Shown here piece after piece: positions 10,725 to 20,738 of a stretch of 64,000 nt of DNA. A model generated the notes under the pieces. It worked only from the letters and a program-made list of their open reading frames with translations, was not told the DNA's origin and searched no databases. This stretch comes from Nocardia aobensis NBRC 100429 (GTDB taxonomy: Bacteria > Actinomycetota > Actinomycetes > Mycobacteriales > Mycobacteriaceae), in the NCBI RefSeq assembly GCF_000308375.1, contig NZ_BAFQ01000118.1:62001-126000 (forward strand), given 5' to 3'. Within the stretch, counting starts at the first letter, position 1; every line of letters begins with the position of its first letter. Position numbers and translations under genes: made by a program.

Positions 10725-11782
10725 GAGACCCGCTCCTTTCCACCCAACACGGACCGCACCTGCTGGACCGGATGCCGTCCTTCGACTCGAAGCCCTGCCA
10801 ATTCCGGCCGAGGTTGGCGGATCACCTGATCCAGTGCGGCGGCTAGCTTTCCAGGGTGGTGCCGGTCCGTCCCCGCCTCGGCGACATCAGCGAAGGTTAC
10901 TCGTGCACGCAGCTGTTCGGCAGCTCTTGCCACATGTTCGCGCTCCCTACCCTCGGGTACGGAGCCGGAGTCCACCAGCACATCATCGACAGCGAAATCC
11001 GGTGCGTGCTGGGACAATACATGCAGATGCCGTTCGGCGGAGAATCCCGCGGTCTCTCCGGGCTCCGCCGCCAGGTTCAGGACCAGCACTTTTACCGCGC
11101 GGGTATGCATCAGCGCCGCCCGCAGATCCGGCACGAGCATGTGGGGAATGACGCTGGTGAACCAGGATCCGGGGCCCAGGACCACCACATCGGCGTGCTC
11201 GATCGCCGAGGTGGCCTCCGGGCTGGCCGGCGGGTCGGACGGGATCAGCCGGACCCGGCGCACCTTGCCCGGCGTGGTGGCCACCGCGACCTGACCGCGG
11301 ATACACCTGCTCACCCGCGGGTCGGCCTCCAGCCCGGAGACGTCGGCCTCGATGGTCAGCGCGGTCGGCGACATCGGCAGCACGCGGCCGGTGCAGCGCA
11401 GGATCGCGGCCATCTCGTCGAGCGCCGCGACCGGGTCGCCGAGCACCTCGGCCAGCCCGGCCAATACGAGGTTGCCCACCGAATGCCCGGCCAGCGCTCC
11501 GGTGCCGCCGAAGCGATGCTGCGCCGTGCGCGCCCAGATCCCGTCGGGGTCCTCGGCCAGGGCGGCCAGCGCCATCCGCAGGTCGCCCGGCGGCAGCATG
11601 CCCAGTTCGGAACGCAGGCGTCCGGACGATCCGCCGTCGTCGGCGACGGTGACGACCGCGGTGATGCGCTCGGTGATCCGGCGCGCGGCGGTCAGCGTGG
11701 CGTAGAGGCCGTGTCCGCCGCCCAGGGCGACCAGCGTGGGTTCGGAGGGAGTGGTGTCGTCACGATGGTCCGCGTCGGTCAT
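10715..11782 (-). CDS. yvcK: YvcK/CofD-like gluconeogenesis factor (uridine diphosphate-N-acetylglucosamine-binding protein)
   Basis: A 355-residue protein of the YvcK/CofD family. It has [19 protein letters not shown] near the N-terminus, the [20 protein letters not shown] nucleotide-binding stretch and [16 protein letters not shown]. In Bacillus and mycobacteria the protein binds UDP-GlcNAc and affects carbon use and the cell envelope; it is not the coenzyme F420 enzyme itself. Both ends overlap neighbours by 4 nt (rapZ stop/yvcK start and yvcK stop/whiA start, each ATGA), the classic rapZ-yvcK-whiA arrangement. Confidence 0.95.
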   Translation of the reverse strand: MTDADHRDDTTPSEPTLVALGGGHGLYATLTAARRITERITAVVTVADDGGSSGRLRSELGMLPPGDLRMALAALAEDPDGIWARTAQHRFGGTGALAGHSVGNLVLAGLAEVLGDPVAALDEMAAILRCTGRVLPMSPTALTIEADVSGLEADPRVSRCIRGQVAVATTPGKVRRVRLIPSDPPASPEATSAIEHADVVVLGPGSWFTSVIPHMLVPDLRAALMHTRAVKVLVLNLAAEPGETAGFSAERHLHVLSQHAPDFAVDDVLVDSGSVPEGREREHVARAAEQLRARVTFADVAEAGTDRHHPGKLAAALDQVIRQPRPELAGLRVEGRHPVQQVRSVLGGKERVSWR

Positions 11783-12720
11783 TCGCGCCCCAGATCCCGG
11801 TGGACCACGCGGACGACATCGGTCGAGGCACTGTCGGGCCGGCCCAGCAGTTCACCCAGCTCCTCGGCGATCGCCACGCTGCGGTGCTTACCACCGGTAC
11901 ACCCCACTGCCACGGTCATATATCGCTTACCCTCCTGGCGGTAGCCGCTGGTGGTCAGGTCGACCAGATGGCGGCAGGTATTCACATAGTCGTCGGCGCC
12001 GGGCCGTGACAACACGTACTCGCTGACCACGGCGTCCTGCCCGGTATGTTCCCGCAATTCCGGAATCCAATGCGGATTCGGCAGAAATCGCACATCGAAA
12101 ACCATGTCCGCATCCAGCGGAACGCCGTATTTGAATCCGAACGATTGGATCGTCACCTGCAGGGCCGCGGGCGCGCCGCCGCCGTAGGCCTCCTCCAATT
12201 TGCGGTGCAACTGGTGGACCGACAGCGCGGTGGTGTCGATCACCAGATCGGCGGCGGTCTTGACCTTCGACAAGGCACGGCGTTCCGCGGCGATCCCGGC
12301 CGAGAGGGTGCCGTCGGCGCTTTCGCTCTGTAGCGGGTGGCGGCGGCGGGCGAAGCCGAAGCGCCGGATCAGCACATCGTCGGAGGCCTCGAGAAACAGC
12401 AGGCGGGTGCCGACACCGTTGGCTCGCAGTTGATCGGTCACCCCGGACAGATCGCCGGTGAAGAAGCGGCTGCGCACATCCATGACCAGCGCCAGTTTCG
12501 TGATCGGCGGATCGGCGGCGGCGCCGAGCTCGATGAGCCGGCCGATCAGCTCCGGCGGCAGATTGTCCGCGACGTACCAGCCGAGATCCTCGAGGACTCG
12601 GGCCGCGGTACCGCGACCGGCACCGGACAGGCCGGTGACGATGACCACCTCGACCGGATGCGCCTCGGGCCGCGGCCGAATGCCGGTACTCGCGTTGGGG
12701 TTCGATTCGACGCTCGTCAT
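11779..12720 (-). CDS. rapZ: RNase adapter RapZ (P-loop nucleotide-binding protein)
   Basis: A 313-residue RapZ/YvcJ-family P-loop ATPase. The Walker A is GLSGAGRGTA, followed by the family hallmark LEDLGWYVADNLPPELI; FGFKYGVPLDADMVFDVRFLPNPHWIPEL is represented by its first residues FGFKYGVPLDAD, and the C-terminal metal-like patch is GCTGGKHRSVAIAEEL. In enterobacteria it guides RNase E to sRNA; the role in actinobacteria is less defined. First gene of rapZ-yvcK-whiA, with 104 bp separating it from uvrC upstream. Confidence 0.95.
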   Translation of the reverse strand: MTSVESNPNASTGIRPRPEAHPVEVVIVTGLSGAGRGTAARVLEDLGWYVADNLPPELIGRLIELGAAADPPITKLALVMDVRSRFFTGDLSGVTDQLRANGVGTRLLFLEASDDVLIRRFGFARRRHPLQSESADGTLSAGIAAERRALSKVKTAADLVIDTTALSVHQLHRKLEEAYGGGAPAALQVTIQSFGFKYGVPLDADMVFDVRFLPNPHWIPELREHTGQDAVVSEYVLSRPGADDYVNTCRHLVDLTTSGYRQEGKRYMTVAVGCTGGKHRSVAIAEELGELLGRPDSASTDVVRVVHRDLGRE

Positions 12721-12824
12721 GTCCTATCGGGTTCCGTCCGTGGCTGCCATTCGATCATCCTGCCCGCCCCCACCGGCCGCGGCCGTGCGCGCAGCGCCGG
12801 CGAAACCGAGCCGTGACCGAGACG

Positions 12825-14945
12825 TCATTCGGAGTTGAGTGCCGCGAGCACGGCCTTGGCCGTCGCCACCCCGATACCGGGCACCTCCGTGATTTCCTCC
12901 ACCGTAGCCTGCTTGAGTTTGGCCACCGAACCGAAGTGCGTCACCAGTGCGGTACGCCGCGCCTCACCCAGCCCCCGCACCGAATCCAGGGCCGAGGCGG
13001 TCATCCGGCGCGAACGCTTACTGCGATGGAAGGTGATGGCGAACCGGTGCGCCTCGTCGCGCACGCGCTGCAGCAGGAACAGCGATTCGCTGGTGCGCGG
13101 CATGATCACGGGGTCGGGCTCGCCCGGCACCCACACCTCCTCCAGGCGCTTGGCCAGCCCGATCACCGCGACGTCGGTGATGCCGAGTTCGTCGAGCACC
13201 TCGGCCGCGGCCGCCACCTGCGGCGCGCCGCCGTCGACGACGTACAGGTTCGGCGGATAGGAGAATTTGCGCGGACGTCCGGTGGCCGGATCGATCCCGG
13301 GCGGCAGATCCGCGGGCTCCGCCTCGGCGGTGGCGATCGCCGCGGCGCCGGCCCGGTGCTGCGAAGCATCGGTTCCGCCCTCGTAATGCGCCGTGCCGGC
13401 GTCGGCCTTCGCCGCCGCACTCATCTCGTCCAGTTCCTTGCGCAACCGATAGAACCGGCGCCGGGTGACCTCGGCGATGCTGGCCACGTCGTCGGAGCGG
13501 CCCTCGCCCGCGGCCTCCTTGATGGTGTAGTGGCGGTATTCCGATTTACGCGGCAGCCCGTCCTCGAACACCACCAGCGAGGCGACGACATCGGTGCCCT
13601 GCACGTGGCTGATGTCGACACATTCGATGCGCAGCGGCGCGCTGTCGAGATCGAGCGCATCCTGAATGCCTTGCAGCGCGGCCGATCTCGCGGTCAGATC
13701 GCCGGCGCGCTTGAGTTTGTGCTGAGCCAGCGCCTCCTGCGCATTGCGCTGCACGGTCTCCATCAGCGCCTTCTTGTCACCGCGCTGCGGCACCCGCAGC
13801 GCCACGGCCGAACCGCGCAGCCCGGACAGCCAGCCCTGCACCTGCTCCGGATCGCCGGGCAGTTCCGGCACCAGGACCTCGCGCGGGACCGCGGTGGCGG
13901 GGGTTTCGGTATCGGTGTGCTCGGCGAAGGCGGCCTGCTCGCCGTAGAACTGGGTGACGAACTGTTCCACCAGGGCGGCCAGCTCGCTCGGCCCCCGGTC
14001 GCCCTCGTCGATCGGCGCGGCGCCCGCGGCGTCTTCGGTGCCGGCCCAGTTCAGGTCCACCGCGTCACCCGATTTGTCGACGACCCAGCCGCGCTGGCCG
14101 CGCACCCGTCCATCGCGCACGTGAAAGATCTGAACCGCGACCTCGAGTTCGTCGGCGGCGAAGGCGATCACATCCGCGTCGGTGCCGGTGCCGAGCACGA
14201 CCGCCTGCTTTTCCAGCGCGCGCTTGAGGGCGGCGACATCGTCGCGCAGCCGGGCGGCGGTCTCGAAGTCCAGATCCGCTGCGGCGGACTGCATTCGGCG
14301 TTCCAGCTCCCGCACCATGCGATCGGTGCGGCCGGACAGGAAGTCGCAGAAGTCCTCGGCGATGCGGCGGTGTTCGTCGGCGTCGACCCGGCCGATGCAG
14401 GGCGCCGAACATTTGTCGATGTAACCGAGCAGGCACGGACGCCCGATCTGCCTGTGGCGCTTGAACACTCCGGCCGAACACGTCCGCACCGGGAACACCC
14501 GCAACAGCAGATCCACCGTCTCGCGAATCGCCCAGGCGTGGGCGTACGGCCCGAAATACCGCACGCCCTTCTTGCGAGCACCCCGATAGACGAACACCCG
14601 CGGATATTCCTCGTTCATACTCACCGCGAGCATGGGGTAGGTCTTGTCGTCGCGGTAGCGCACGTTGAAGCGCGGATCGAATTCCTTGATCCAGTTGTAC
14701 TCCAGCTGCAGCGCCTCGACCTCGGTGGAAACCACCGTCCACTCGACGCTCGCGGCGGTGGTCACCATCTGCCGGGTGCGCGGATGCAGCGAGGACACAT
14801 CGGCGAAGTAGGAATTCAGGCGGCTGCGCAGACTCTTGGCCTTGCCGACATAGATCACCTGCCCGTAGGAATCCCGGAATTTGTAGACGCCGGGTTCGAC
14901 GGGAATGGTGCCCGGTGCGGGGCGATAGGTCGCGGGATCTGCCAC
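12825..14945 (-). CDS. uvrC: Excinuclease ABC subunit C
   Basis: A 706-residue UvrC, the nuclease subunit of nucleotide excision repair that cuts on both sides of a lesion. The N-terminal GIY-YIG domain is visible as [20 protein letters not shown] (about 19-38); the UVR motif lies around residues 210-245; the RNase H-like endonuclease half includes [17 protein letters not shown]; the C-terminus has two helix-hairpin-helix units ([10 protein letters not shown] and [13 protein letters not shown]). Family members are usually 600-680 residues; extra length comes from an Ala/Glu-rich insert at about 515-550. Its start is GTG. No LexA box was seen upstream. Confidence 0.97.
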   Translation of the reverse strand: MADPATYRPAPGTIPVEPGVYKFRDSYGQVIYVGKAKSLRSRLNSYFADVSSLHPRTRQMVTTAASVEWTVVSTEVEALQLEYNWIKEFDPRFNVRYRDDKTYPMLAVSMNEEYPRVFVYRGARKKGVRYFGPYAHAWAIRETVDLLLRVFPVRTCSAGVFKRHRQIGRPCLLGYIDKCSAPCIGRVDADEHRRIAEDFCDFLSGRTDRMVRELERRMQSAAADLDFETAARLRDDVAALKRALEKQAVVLGTGTDADVIAFAADELEVAVQIFHVRDGRVRGQRGWVVDKSGDAVDLNWAGTEDAAGAAPIDEGDRGPSELAALVEQFVTQFYGEQAAFAEHTDTETPATAVPREVLVPELPGDPEQVQGWLSGLRGSAVALRVPQRGDKKALMETVQRNAQEALAQHKLKRAGDLTARSAALQGIQDALDLDSAPLRIECVDISHVQGTDVVASLVVFEDGLPRKSEYRHYTIKEAAGEGRSDDVASIAEVTRRRFYRLRKELDEMSAAAKADAGTAHYEGGTDASQHRAGAAAIATAEAEPADLPPGIDPATGRPRKFSYPPNLYVVDGGAPQVAAAAEVLDELGITDVAVIGLAKRLEEVWVPGEPDPVIMPRTSESLFLLQRVRDEAHRFAITFHRSKRSRRMTASALDSVRGLGEARRTALVTHFGSVAKLKQATVEEITEVPGIGVATAKAVLAALNSE

Positions 14946-14998
14946 GCCACCAGGTTAACGACCGGCACCGACAGCGGTTGACGCGCGGACCGCCCTCG

Positions 14999-15853
14999 TC
15001 ATCGGTGCATCCGATGGGCGCCGGCGAGGATCGCGTCGCAGAGTGCCTGTTCGGGTTCGGAGAGCCGGCTGTGCCGGCGCAGCAGCACGAACTCCAGCTC
15101 ACCCAATTCCGGCAGCTTCTCGTCCTCGACCGCGAAAAGCCCTGGCGGAAGCAGGGTTTCGGCGTGCGCCACGACTCCCAGGCCGGCCAGCACGGCGGCC
15201 CGCAGCCCGAGCTGACTGTCACTGACGCAGGCGATCCGCCAGGTCCGGCCCTCCCGTTCGAGTGCGCGCAGTGCCACGTGCCGGGTCAGGCTCGGCGGCG
15301 GATAGGTCACGACGGGCACCGGATCGACGATGTCGCCGATGCCCGAGCGCCCGGCCCACACCAGCCGGTCGCGCCACAGCAGTTCCCCGTGCCGCTCGCC
15401 GGGCAGCCGCTTGGCCACCATCAGGTCCAGCTCGCCCGCCGCCATCCTCGTCTTGAGGTTCTCGCTGAGCCCGACGATCAGTTCCAGATCCACGCCCGGA
15501 TGCGAACGCTGAAATTCCAGCAGGACGTCGGGCAGTTCACGGGCCACCAGGTCGTCGGAAGCGCCCAGCCGGATCAGTCCGGTGAGGAGGGAATCGGAGA
15601 AGTACCGGTCGGCCTGAGCCTGTGCGTCGAGGATGCTGCGCGCGAAGCCGACCATCGCGGCCCCGTCGGCGGTCAACGCCAGATTGCGGGTGTCACGGCG
15701 GATCAGTTCGCGGCCCGCGGCCTGCTCGAGCCGCGCGATATGCCCGCTGACCGTGGACTGGCGCAGGCCGAGGATGCGGCCCGCCGCGGTGAACCCGCCG
15801 GCGCGTTCGACCGCCAGGAAGGTGCGCAGCAATTCCGGATCGAACACACTCAT
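14999..15853 (-). CDS. LysR-family transcriptional regulator
   Basis: A 284-residue LysR-type regulator. The N-terminal winged helix reads LLRTFLAVERAGGFTAAGRI then LRQSTVSGHIARLEQAAGR, which is the recognition helix; the rest is a substrate-binding domain. It is divergent from the BASS transporter gene with about 70 bp between them, so that transporter is its likely target. ATG at 15853 is chosen over the GTG one codon earlier; neither has a clear Shine-Dalgarno sequence. The inducer is unknown. Confidence 0.9.
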   Translation of the reverse strand: MSVFDPELLRTFLAVERAGGFTAAGRILGLRQSTVSGHIARLEQAAGRELIRRDTRNLALTADGAAMVGFARSILDAQAQADRYFSDSLLTGLIRLGASDDLVARELPDVLLEFQRSHPGVDLELIVGLSENLKTRMAAGELDLMVAKRLPGERHGELLWRDRLVWAGRSGIGDIVDPVPVVTYPPPSLTRHVALRALEREGRTWRIACVSDSQLGLRAAVLAGLGVVAHAETLLPPGLFAVEDEKLPELGELEFVLLRRHSRLSEPEQALCDAILAGAHRMHR

Positions 15854-15924
15854 CACGTTACTCGTTCATAGATATCGCTTCCATCGGCTTTGGCGATCAG
15901 TGGGTCGCGCCGTACCGTGGCGAG

Positions 15925-16965
15925 GTGACGTTGCTGGCCAAACTCCGTATCGACGGCTTCCTGCTGGGCTTGTTCGCGGCGATGGCCATCGGCCTGATCC
16001 TGCCCGCTCGCGGCGGCGCGGCCGACGTCCTGGCGTGGGTCACCAAGGTAGCGATCGCGGTGTTGTTCCTGCTGTACGGCACCCGGCTCGAACCGCGCGA
16101 GGCGCTCGCGGGCCTGCGGCACTGGCGGCTGCACACCACGGTGCTCACCGCGACCTACGTCCTGTTCCCGCTGCTCGGCCTGGCGATGCGACTGCTGGTC
16201 CCCTCGGTGCTCAGCGACGAGCTCTACACCGGAATGCTGTACCTGTGCCTGCTGCCCTCGACGGTGCAGTCCTCGATCGCCTTCACCGCCATCGCGCGGG
16301 GCAATGTCGCGGCCGCGGTGGTCAGCGCGTCGGTGTCGAACCTGCTGGGCGTCTTCCTGACACCCCTGCTCGTGATGCTGCTGATGCAGACCACCGGTGA
16401 CGCCACCGTCTCGCCGATGTCGATCGTGGAGATCGTGGTGCAGTTGCTGCTGCCCTTCATCGCCGGTCAGCTGCTGCGACCGAAGCTGCATCGGCTATTG
16501 GCGCACACCACCCTCACCAAGGTCGTCGATCGCGGTTCGGTGTATCTCGTCGTCTACGCGGCCTTCAGCGCGGGCATGGTCGAGCACGTCTGGCAGGGAC
16601 TGGCCGTGGGTCGCCTGCTGGCGGTCGCAGGCGTGGCGATCGTCCTGCTGGCGGTGGTGCTGGGCGTGACGGCGGGAGCGGCCCGGCTGCTCGGATTCGA
16701 CCGGGCCGACCGCATCGTGGTGATCTTCTGCGGATCCAAGAAGAGTCTGGCCACCGGCCTGCCGATGGCGACGGTCCTGTTCGCCGGCCATCCGGTGGGC
16801 CTGATCGTGTTGCCGCTCATGATCTTCCACCAGATCCAGCTGATCACCTGTGCCGCACTGGCCGGGCGATGGGGTCGCGCCGCGGAGGAGGCCGAGGCAG
16901 CCCGGACCGCGGTCACATCTCCCGACGCGGCGGTCCCGGGTATCACCCCGGTTCCGCGAAGCTGA
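15925..16965 (+). CDS. Bile acid:sodium symporter (BASS)-like transporter
   Basis: A 346-residue membrane protein with about 9-10 hydrophobic segments, of the BASS/DUF4137 (YfeH-like) group. Characteristic pieces are LLYGTRLEPREALAGLRHW after the second helix, LCLLPSTVQSSIAFTAIARG (the conserved polar crossover) and FCGSKKSLATGLPMATVLF near the C-terminus. It likely moves an organic anion with sodium; the substrate is unknown. It starts with GTG after GGCGAG. It is divergent from the LysR regulator. Its end overlaps the convergent AlkZ/YcaQ-like gene by 23 bp. Confidence 0.9.
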   Translation: MTLLAKLRIDGFLLGLFAAMAIGLILPARGGAADVLAWVTKVAIAVLFLLYGTRLEPREALAGLRHWRLHTTVLTATYVLFPLLGLAMRLLVPSVLSDELYTGMLYLCLLPSTVQSSIAFTAIARGNVAAAVVSASVSNLLGVFLTPLLVMLLMQTTGDATVSPMSIVEIVVQLLLPFIAGQLLRPKLHRLLAHTTLTKVVDRGSVYLVVYAAFSAGMVEHVWQGLAVGRLLAVAGVAIVLLAVVLGVTAGAARLLGFDRADRIVVIFCGSKKSLATGLPMATVLFAGHPVGLIVLPLMIFHQIQLITCAALAGRWGRAAEEAEAARTAVTSPDAAVPGITPVPRS

Positions 16966-18229
16966 CCCCGGCCGGCGCCGAAAGCCGTTCGCGGGCAGCC
17001 ACTTCGACGGCCAGCGCCGCCGCCAGATCCCCGCGTTCGCCGACCACCACGGTCTCGAGCTCGAGCCACCCGGCCATCGCCTCCAATTGCCCGGCCAGTT
17101 CGTAAGCGACGCGCGCGTGGGGCCGATCGGGTTCGGCGAAGGCCCCGAGCACGTGCAGCCGGCCGGTCGCACGATCCGCGCGCAGGTCCACCCGGCCGAC
17201 GAGTTCACCGTCGAGCAGGAACGGAAAGACGTAATAGCCGTGCACCCGTTTGTGTTCCGGGGTGTAGATCTCGATCCGGTAGTGGAAATCGAACAGCCGC
17301 TCGGTCCGAGGCCGGAAGAAGATCAGCGGGTCGAACGGGCACAGCAGGGCGGCGCCGTCGACCCGCCGCGGGAGCCGGGCCCCGGTACGCAGGTAGGCCG
17401 GCTTGTCCCAGCCGTCCACCCGCACCGGCTCGAGTTCTCCGGCGTCGACCAGCTCGGCCAGCGCCGGTTCACACTGCCGCCGATGCAGCCGGTAGTAGTC
17501 GCGCAGGTCGGTCTCGGTGGCCACCCCCAACGCGTCGGCGGCCCGCAGGACCAGCGCACGCACGGCGTCCGCTTCGTCGACGCGGCGGCTCACGACCTCG
17601 GCCGGCAGCACGCGCTCGGTGAGGTCGTAGTGCCGCTGGAAGCCGACCCGCTTGTCCACCGAGAGCTCCCCGGTGGCGAACAACATCTCGCACACCACCT
17701 TGGTATCGCTGTGGTTCCAGCCCCAATGATCCTTGCGCCGCGGGCGATTCAGCTCGAGCTGCCGTTCCACCTCCGCCGCGGTACACGCACCGACCTGGTC
17801 GATCACGTTCAGTACACGGCCGGGCAGATCGGGATTCTCGTCGAGTACCCGGCGCGCCCCGCCCCAGCGGCCGTGCGCGTAACCGGCCATCCGCCACCGC
17901 AGCAGCGGCCAATCCTCGACCGGAATCAGCGCCGCCTCGTGTGCCCAGTACTCCACGAGCCGGCGCGGCCGCCGCGCGCTGTGTTCCCATATCGCCTCGT
18001 CGAGCAGCGTGCGATCGTAGGCGCCGATCCGGGCGAACACCGGCGCGTACTGTGCCCGGACCACCGCCGCGACCGAATCCAGTTGCAGCAGTTTGGTATT
18101 ACGGACGACGCCGAGCACGGTGCGGCGGCTCGCGCCACCAGACCCGTCCGCGCGGTCGCGGGCGGCGGTGGCGAATCCCTGGGCGGCGAGTGCGGCCCGG
18201 CGGGCCGCGGCGGAGGTGATGGTGCGCAC
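16943..18229 (-). CDS. AlkZ/YcaQ-like DNA glycosylase (HTH_42, winged-helix family)
   Basis: A 428-residue member of the winged-helix HTH_42 family, whose characterised members (AlkZ, YcaQ) are DNA glycosylases acting on crosslinked or alkylated bases. The catalytic motif region reads LLQLDSV with Q49-L-D51, the Q-x-D form of E. coli YcaQ rather than the Q-x-Q of AlkZ. Later segments LVEYWAHEAALIP and LCPFDPLIFFRPRTERLFDF are family hallmarks. The frame is open 64 codons further upstream, but that extension crosses the divergent promoter region and lacks family sequence, so GTG at 18229 was chosen. Confidence 0.85.
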   Translation of the reverse strand: MRTITSAAARRAALAAQGFATAARDRADGSGGASRRTVLGVVRNTKLLQLDSVAAVVRAQYAPVFARIGAYDRTLLDEAIWEHSARRPRRLVEYWAHEAALIPVEDWPLLRWRMAGYAHGRWGGARRVLDENPDLPGRVLNVIDQVGACTAAEVERQLELNRPRRKDHWGWNHSDTKVVCEMLFATGELSVDKRVGFQRHYDLTERVLPAEVVSRRVDEADAVRALVLRAADALGVATETDLRDYYRLHRRQCEPALAELVDAGELEPVRVDGWDKPAYLRTGARLPRRVDGAALLCPFDPLIFFRPRTERLFDFHYRIEIYTPEHKRVHGYYVFPFLLDGELVGRVDLRADRATGRLHVLGAFAEPDRPHARVAYELAGQLEAMAGWLELETVVVGERGDLAAALAVEVAARERLSAPAGVSFAEPG

Positions 18230-18299
18230 GCACCGAATCTGCCATGGGCCACCGACAGATATGCCGGAGCCGGGCTCACGACGGCTCGAATCTGCTACC

Positions 18300-18313
18300 T
18301 TGAACACGTTCGA
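18300..18313. promoter_or_regulatory. KstR-type operator
   Basis: TTGAACACGTTCGA fits the published KstR operator TnnAACnnGTTnnA at every fixed position. It lies 44 bp before the flavoprotein start and 71 bp before the divergent glycosylase start. Its first six bases also form a plausible -35 (TTGAAC). Confidence 0.7.
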
Positions 18314-18327
18314 TACACGAATGTATC
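18312..18327. promoter_or_regulatory. Second inverted repeat overlapping the presumed -10
   Basis: GATACA at 18312-18317 and TGTATC at 18322-18327 form a perfect repeat around CGAA. It abuts the KstR-type site and covers the region where a -10 (TGTATC or TATCCA) would lie for a promoter reading into the flavoprotein gene. The binding protein is not known. Confidence 0.4.
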
Positions 18328-18356
18328 CAAATCGCCCCGAATGCGGAGGAGTGCCC

Positions 18357-20027
18357 GTGGCACCGTCACAACAGCCGGATGTCATCGTCGTCGGAGCCGG
18401 GCTGGCCGGACTGGTGGCCACCTACGAGCTGACGCGCGCCGGACGGCGGGTGCTGGTACTCGACCAGGAGAATCGCAACAATCTCGGTGGGCAGGCGTTC
18501 TGGTCGCTGGGCGGATTGTTCCTCGTCGACAGCCCGGAACAGCGGCGCCTCGGCATCAAGGACTCCTTCGCGCTGGCCTGGCAGGACTGGCTCGGTTCGG
18601 CGGGATTCGATCGCGACGACGAGGACCACTGGGCTCGCCAGTGGGCACGCGCCTACGTCGAGTTCGCCGCCGGGGAGAAGCGGCAGTACCTGCACGATCT
18701 CGGCCTGCGGGTGACTCCCCTGGTCGGCTGGGCCGAACGCGGCGGCGCCACCGCCGACGGGCACGGCAATTCGGTGCCACGCTTCCACCTCACCTGGGGC
18801 ACCGGGCCGGAGGTGCTGCGCGTCTTCCTGGAACCGGTCCTGGCCGCGGAGCAGCGCGGACTGGTCGAATTCGCGTTCCGGCACCGGGTCGACGATCTGA
18901 TCGTCGAGGACGACGCGGTGGTCGGCGTCCGGGGCAGCGTGCTGGAACCGAGCGACCTGGATCGAGGCGTGGCCTCGTCGCGAACGACGGTGGGCGAGTT
19001 CGAATTCCGCGCTCCGGCGGTGCTGGTGTCCTCCGGCGGCATCGGCCACAACCACGACCTGATCCGGAAGAACTGGCCCACCGAACGGCTCGGCCCCTGC
19101 CCGCAGACCATGATTTCCGGCGTGCCCGCCCATGTCGACGGCCGCATGCTCGCGATCTCCGAATCGGCCGGCGGGCGCATCGTGAACCGCGACCGGATGT
19201 GGCACTACACCGAGGGCATTCACAACTGGGATCCGATCTGGCCCGATCACGCCATCCGCATCATCCCGGGACCGTCGTCGCTGTGGTTCGACGCGAACGG
19301 AAAGCGTTTGCCCGCACCGTGTTTCCCTGGTTTCGACACGAATACCACGATGAAGGCGATCCTCGACACCGGCTACGACTACTCGTGGTTCGTGCTCACC
19401 CAGTCGATCATCGAGAAGGAGTTCGCGCTCTCGGGTTCCGAGCAGAATCCCGACATCACCGGCAAGGACCTCAAACTCACGCTCAAGAGCCGCGCGGCCA
19501 AAGGTGCTCCCGGCCCGGTCGAGGCGTTCAAACGGCACGGCGTGGACTTCGTCGTCGCCGACACCCTGCCGGAACTGGTGCGCGGCATGAACGAGATCGC
19601 ACGCGGCCCGCAGCTGGACCTGGCCGCGCTGGAACACCAGATCGTCGCCCGGGATCGCGAACTGGACAACAAATACAGCAAGGACGCGCAGCTGATGGCG
19701 GTCGCCAACGCGCGACGCTCACTCGGCGACAAACTGGGCCGGGTCGCGGCACCGCACCGCATTCTCGATCCCGCGCACGGTCCGCTGATCGCGGTACGCC
19801 TGAACGTGCTGACCCGCAAGACGCTGGGCGGTCTGCAGACCAACCTCGACTCGCAGGTGATCCGCTCCGACGGCGCCCCCTTCCCCGGCCTGTACGCCGC
19901 GGGTGAGGTCGCCGGCTTCGGCGGCGGTGGCGTCCACGGCTACAACGCGCTGGAAGGCACCTTCCTCGGCGGGTGCATCTTCTCCGGTCGCGCGGCCGGG
20001 CTCGCGTTGGCCCGGCAGCCGCGTTAG
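18357..20027 (+). CDS. FAD-binding dehydrogenase, 3-ketosteroid dehydrogenase-like
   Basis: A 556-residue flavoprotein of the fumarate reductase/KstD superfamily. The FAD-binding Rossmann motif is VIVVGAGLAGLVATYELTRA near the N-terminus; the C-terminal FAD contact is GLYAAGEVAGFGGGGVHG followed by GTFLGGCIFSGRAAG. The protein resembles the mycobacterial 'FAD-binding dehydrogenase' group rather than canonical KstD, so the exact substrate is open. GTG at 18357 is 6 nt after GGAGGA, better than the GTG at 18351. The KstR-type operator upstream suggests a role in steroid or related lipid catabolism. Confidence 0.88.
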   Translation: MAPSQQPDVIVVGAGLAGLVATYELTRAGRRVLVLDQENRNNLGGQAFWSLGGLFLVDSPEQRRLGIKDSFALAWQDWLGSAGFDRDDEDHWARQWARAYVEFAAGEKRQYLHDLGLRVTPLVGWAERGGATADGHGNSVPRFHLTWGTGPEVLRVFLEPVLAAEQRGLVEFAFRHRVDDLIVEDDAVVGVRGSVLEPSDLDRGVASSRTTVGEFEFRAPAVLVSSGGIGHNHDLIRKNWPTERLGPCPQTMISGVPAHVDGRMLAISESAGGRIVNRDRMWHYTEGIHNWDPIWPDHAIRIIPGPSSLWFDANGKRLPAPCFPGFDTNTTMKAILDTGYDYSWFVLTQSIIEKEFALSGSEQNPDITGKDLKLTLKSRAAKGAPGPVEAFKRHGVDFVVADTLPELVRGMNEIARGPQLDLAALEHQIVARDRELDNKYSKDAQLMAVANARRSLGDKLGRVAAPHRILDPAHGPLIAVRLNVLTRKTLGGLQTNLDSQVIRSDGAPFPGLYAAGEVAGFGGGGVHGYNALEGTFLGGCIFSGRAAGLALARQPR

Positions 20028-20590
20028 GGGCGCTCCAGGCTCTTCGCGCCGACGGTGCGGGTCAGGCTGAAGATCGGCAGGCCGATCACCAGATGTTCGA
20101 TAGCGGTGGACACTCCCACCCAGATATCGCTGGACAGCGTCAGCGGAATGACCACCGCCGCCGCGATGAGGATCCCGACGATCCAGGCGAAGAACATGTC
20201 CGGCGACGGCGTGCCCAGATGCAGCAGGTACCAGAGCACGCCGGCGAGCAGGGCGCACAGGAACGCGACCACGGCGAACCAGTAGCCCTGCTCGGCCATC
20301 GGGTTCCAGACGCCGAATTTGCCGCTCTCGGTGGCACGGGTGGCGACGACGTCGATGATCCACGCGCACAGCCACGCCGCCAGCGCGGTGACGACCGCGG
20401 TGGCGAGCACCCCGCCCGCGAACATGCCCACGTTCACCTCGGGCCGCCGGGGCGCCGGCGGCGCTCCGCCCGGCGTCCGGTAGGGCTGGTAAGCGGGATC
20501 CTGCTGGTAGGCGGGTTCCTGATACCCGCCCGGCTGATAACCGCTTTCGTACCGCGTGGTGTGCTGCTCACGCGGATCCTGGGGATGCAC
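20024..20590 (-). CDS. Four-helix membrane protein, function unknown
   Basis: A 188-residue protein with a Pro/Gln/Tyr-rich cytoplasmic-type N-terminus of about 50 residues (repeated YQ, AYQ and GYQ units) and four predicted membrane helices: roughly 55-78, 103-123, 131-153 and 160-178. I do not recognise a specific family; the layout resembles the small DUF6069-type actinobacterial membrane proteins, but this is uncertain. Its stop overlaps the convergent flavoprotein stop by 4 bp. Confidence 0.75.
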   Translation of the reverse strand: MHPQDPREQHTTRYESGYQPGGYQEPAYQQDPAYQPYRTPGGAPPAPRRPEVNVGMFAGGVLATAVVTALAAWLCAWIIDVVATRATESGKFGVWNPMAEQGYWFAVVAFLCALLAGVLWYLLHLGTPSPDMFFAWIVGILIAAAVVIPLTLSSDIWVGVSTAIEHLVIGLPIFSLTRTVGAKSLERP

Positions 20591-20738
20591 CGCCGATCAC
20601 CTCCGTCGAATGTGTGTGCCGAGTGTAGGGCCGTACCCACCGCCCGGCGCGCCTACGGCATACCCGGTGTCGCGTCGGCATACACCCGCCCCTCCGTTGC
20701 GCGCCGGATCGAGGCGCCCCGATCCGGCGCGGAACCGA

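Noticed and set aside
18165..18421. N-terminal 64-codon extension of the AlkZ/YcaQ-like frame
   Set aside because: It runs through the divergent promoter, the operator and the start of the flavoprotein gene, and has no family sequence.
16850..19906. 1018-codon plus-strand frame
   Set aside because: It crosses the glycosylase gene in antisense and then an alternate frame of the flavoprotein; no start context and no protein-like segments.
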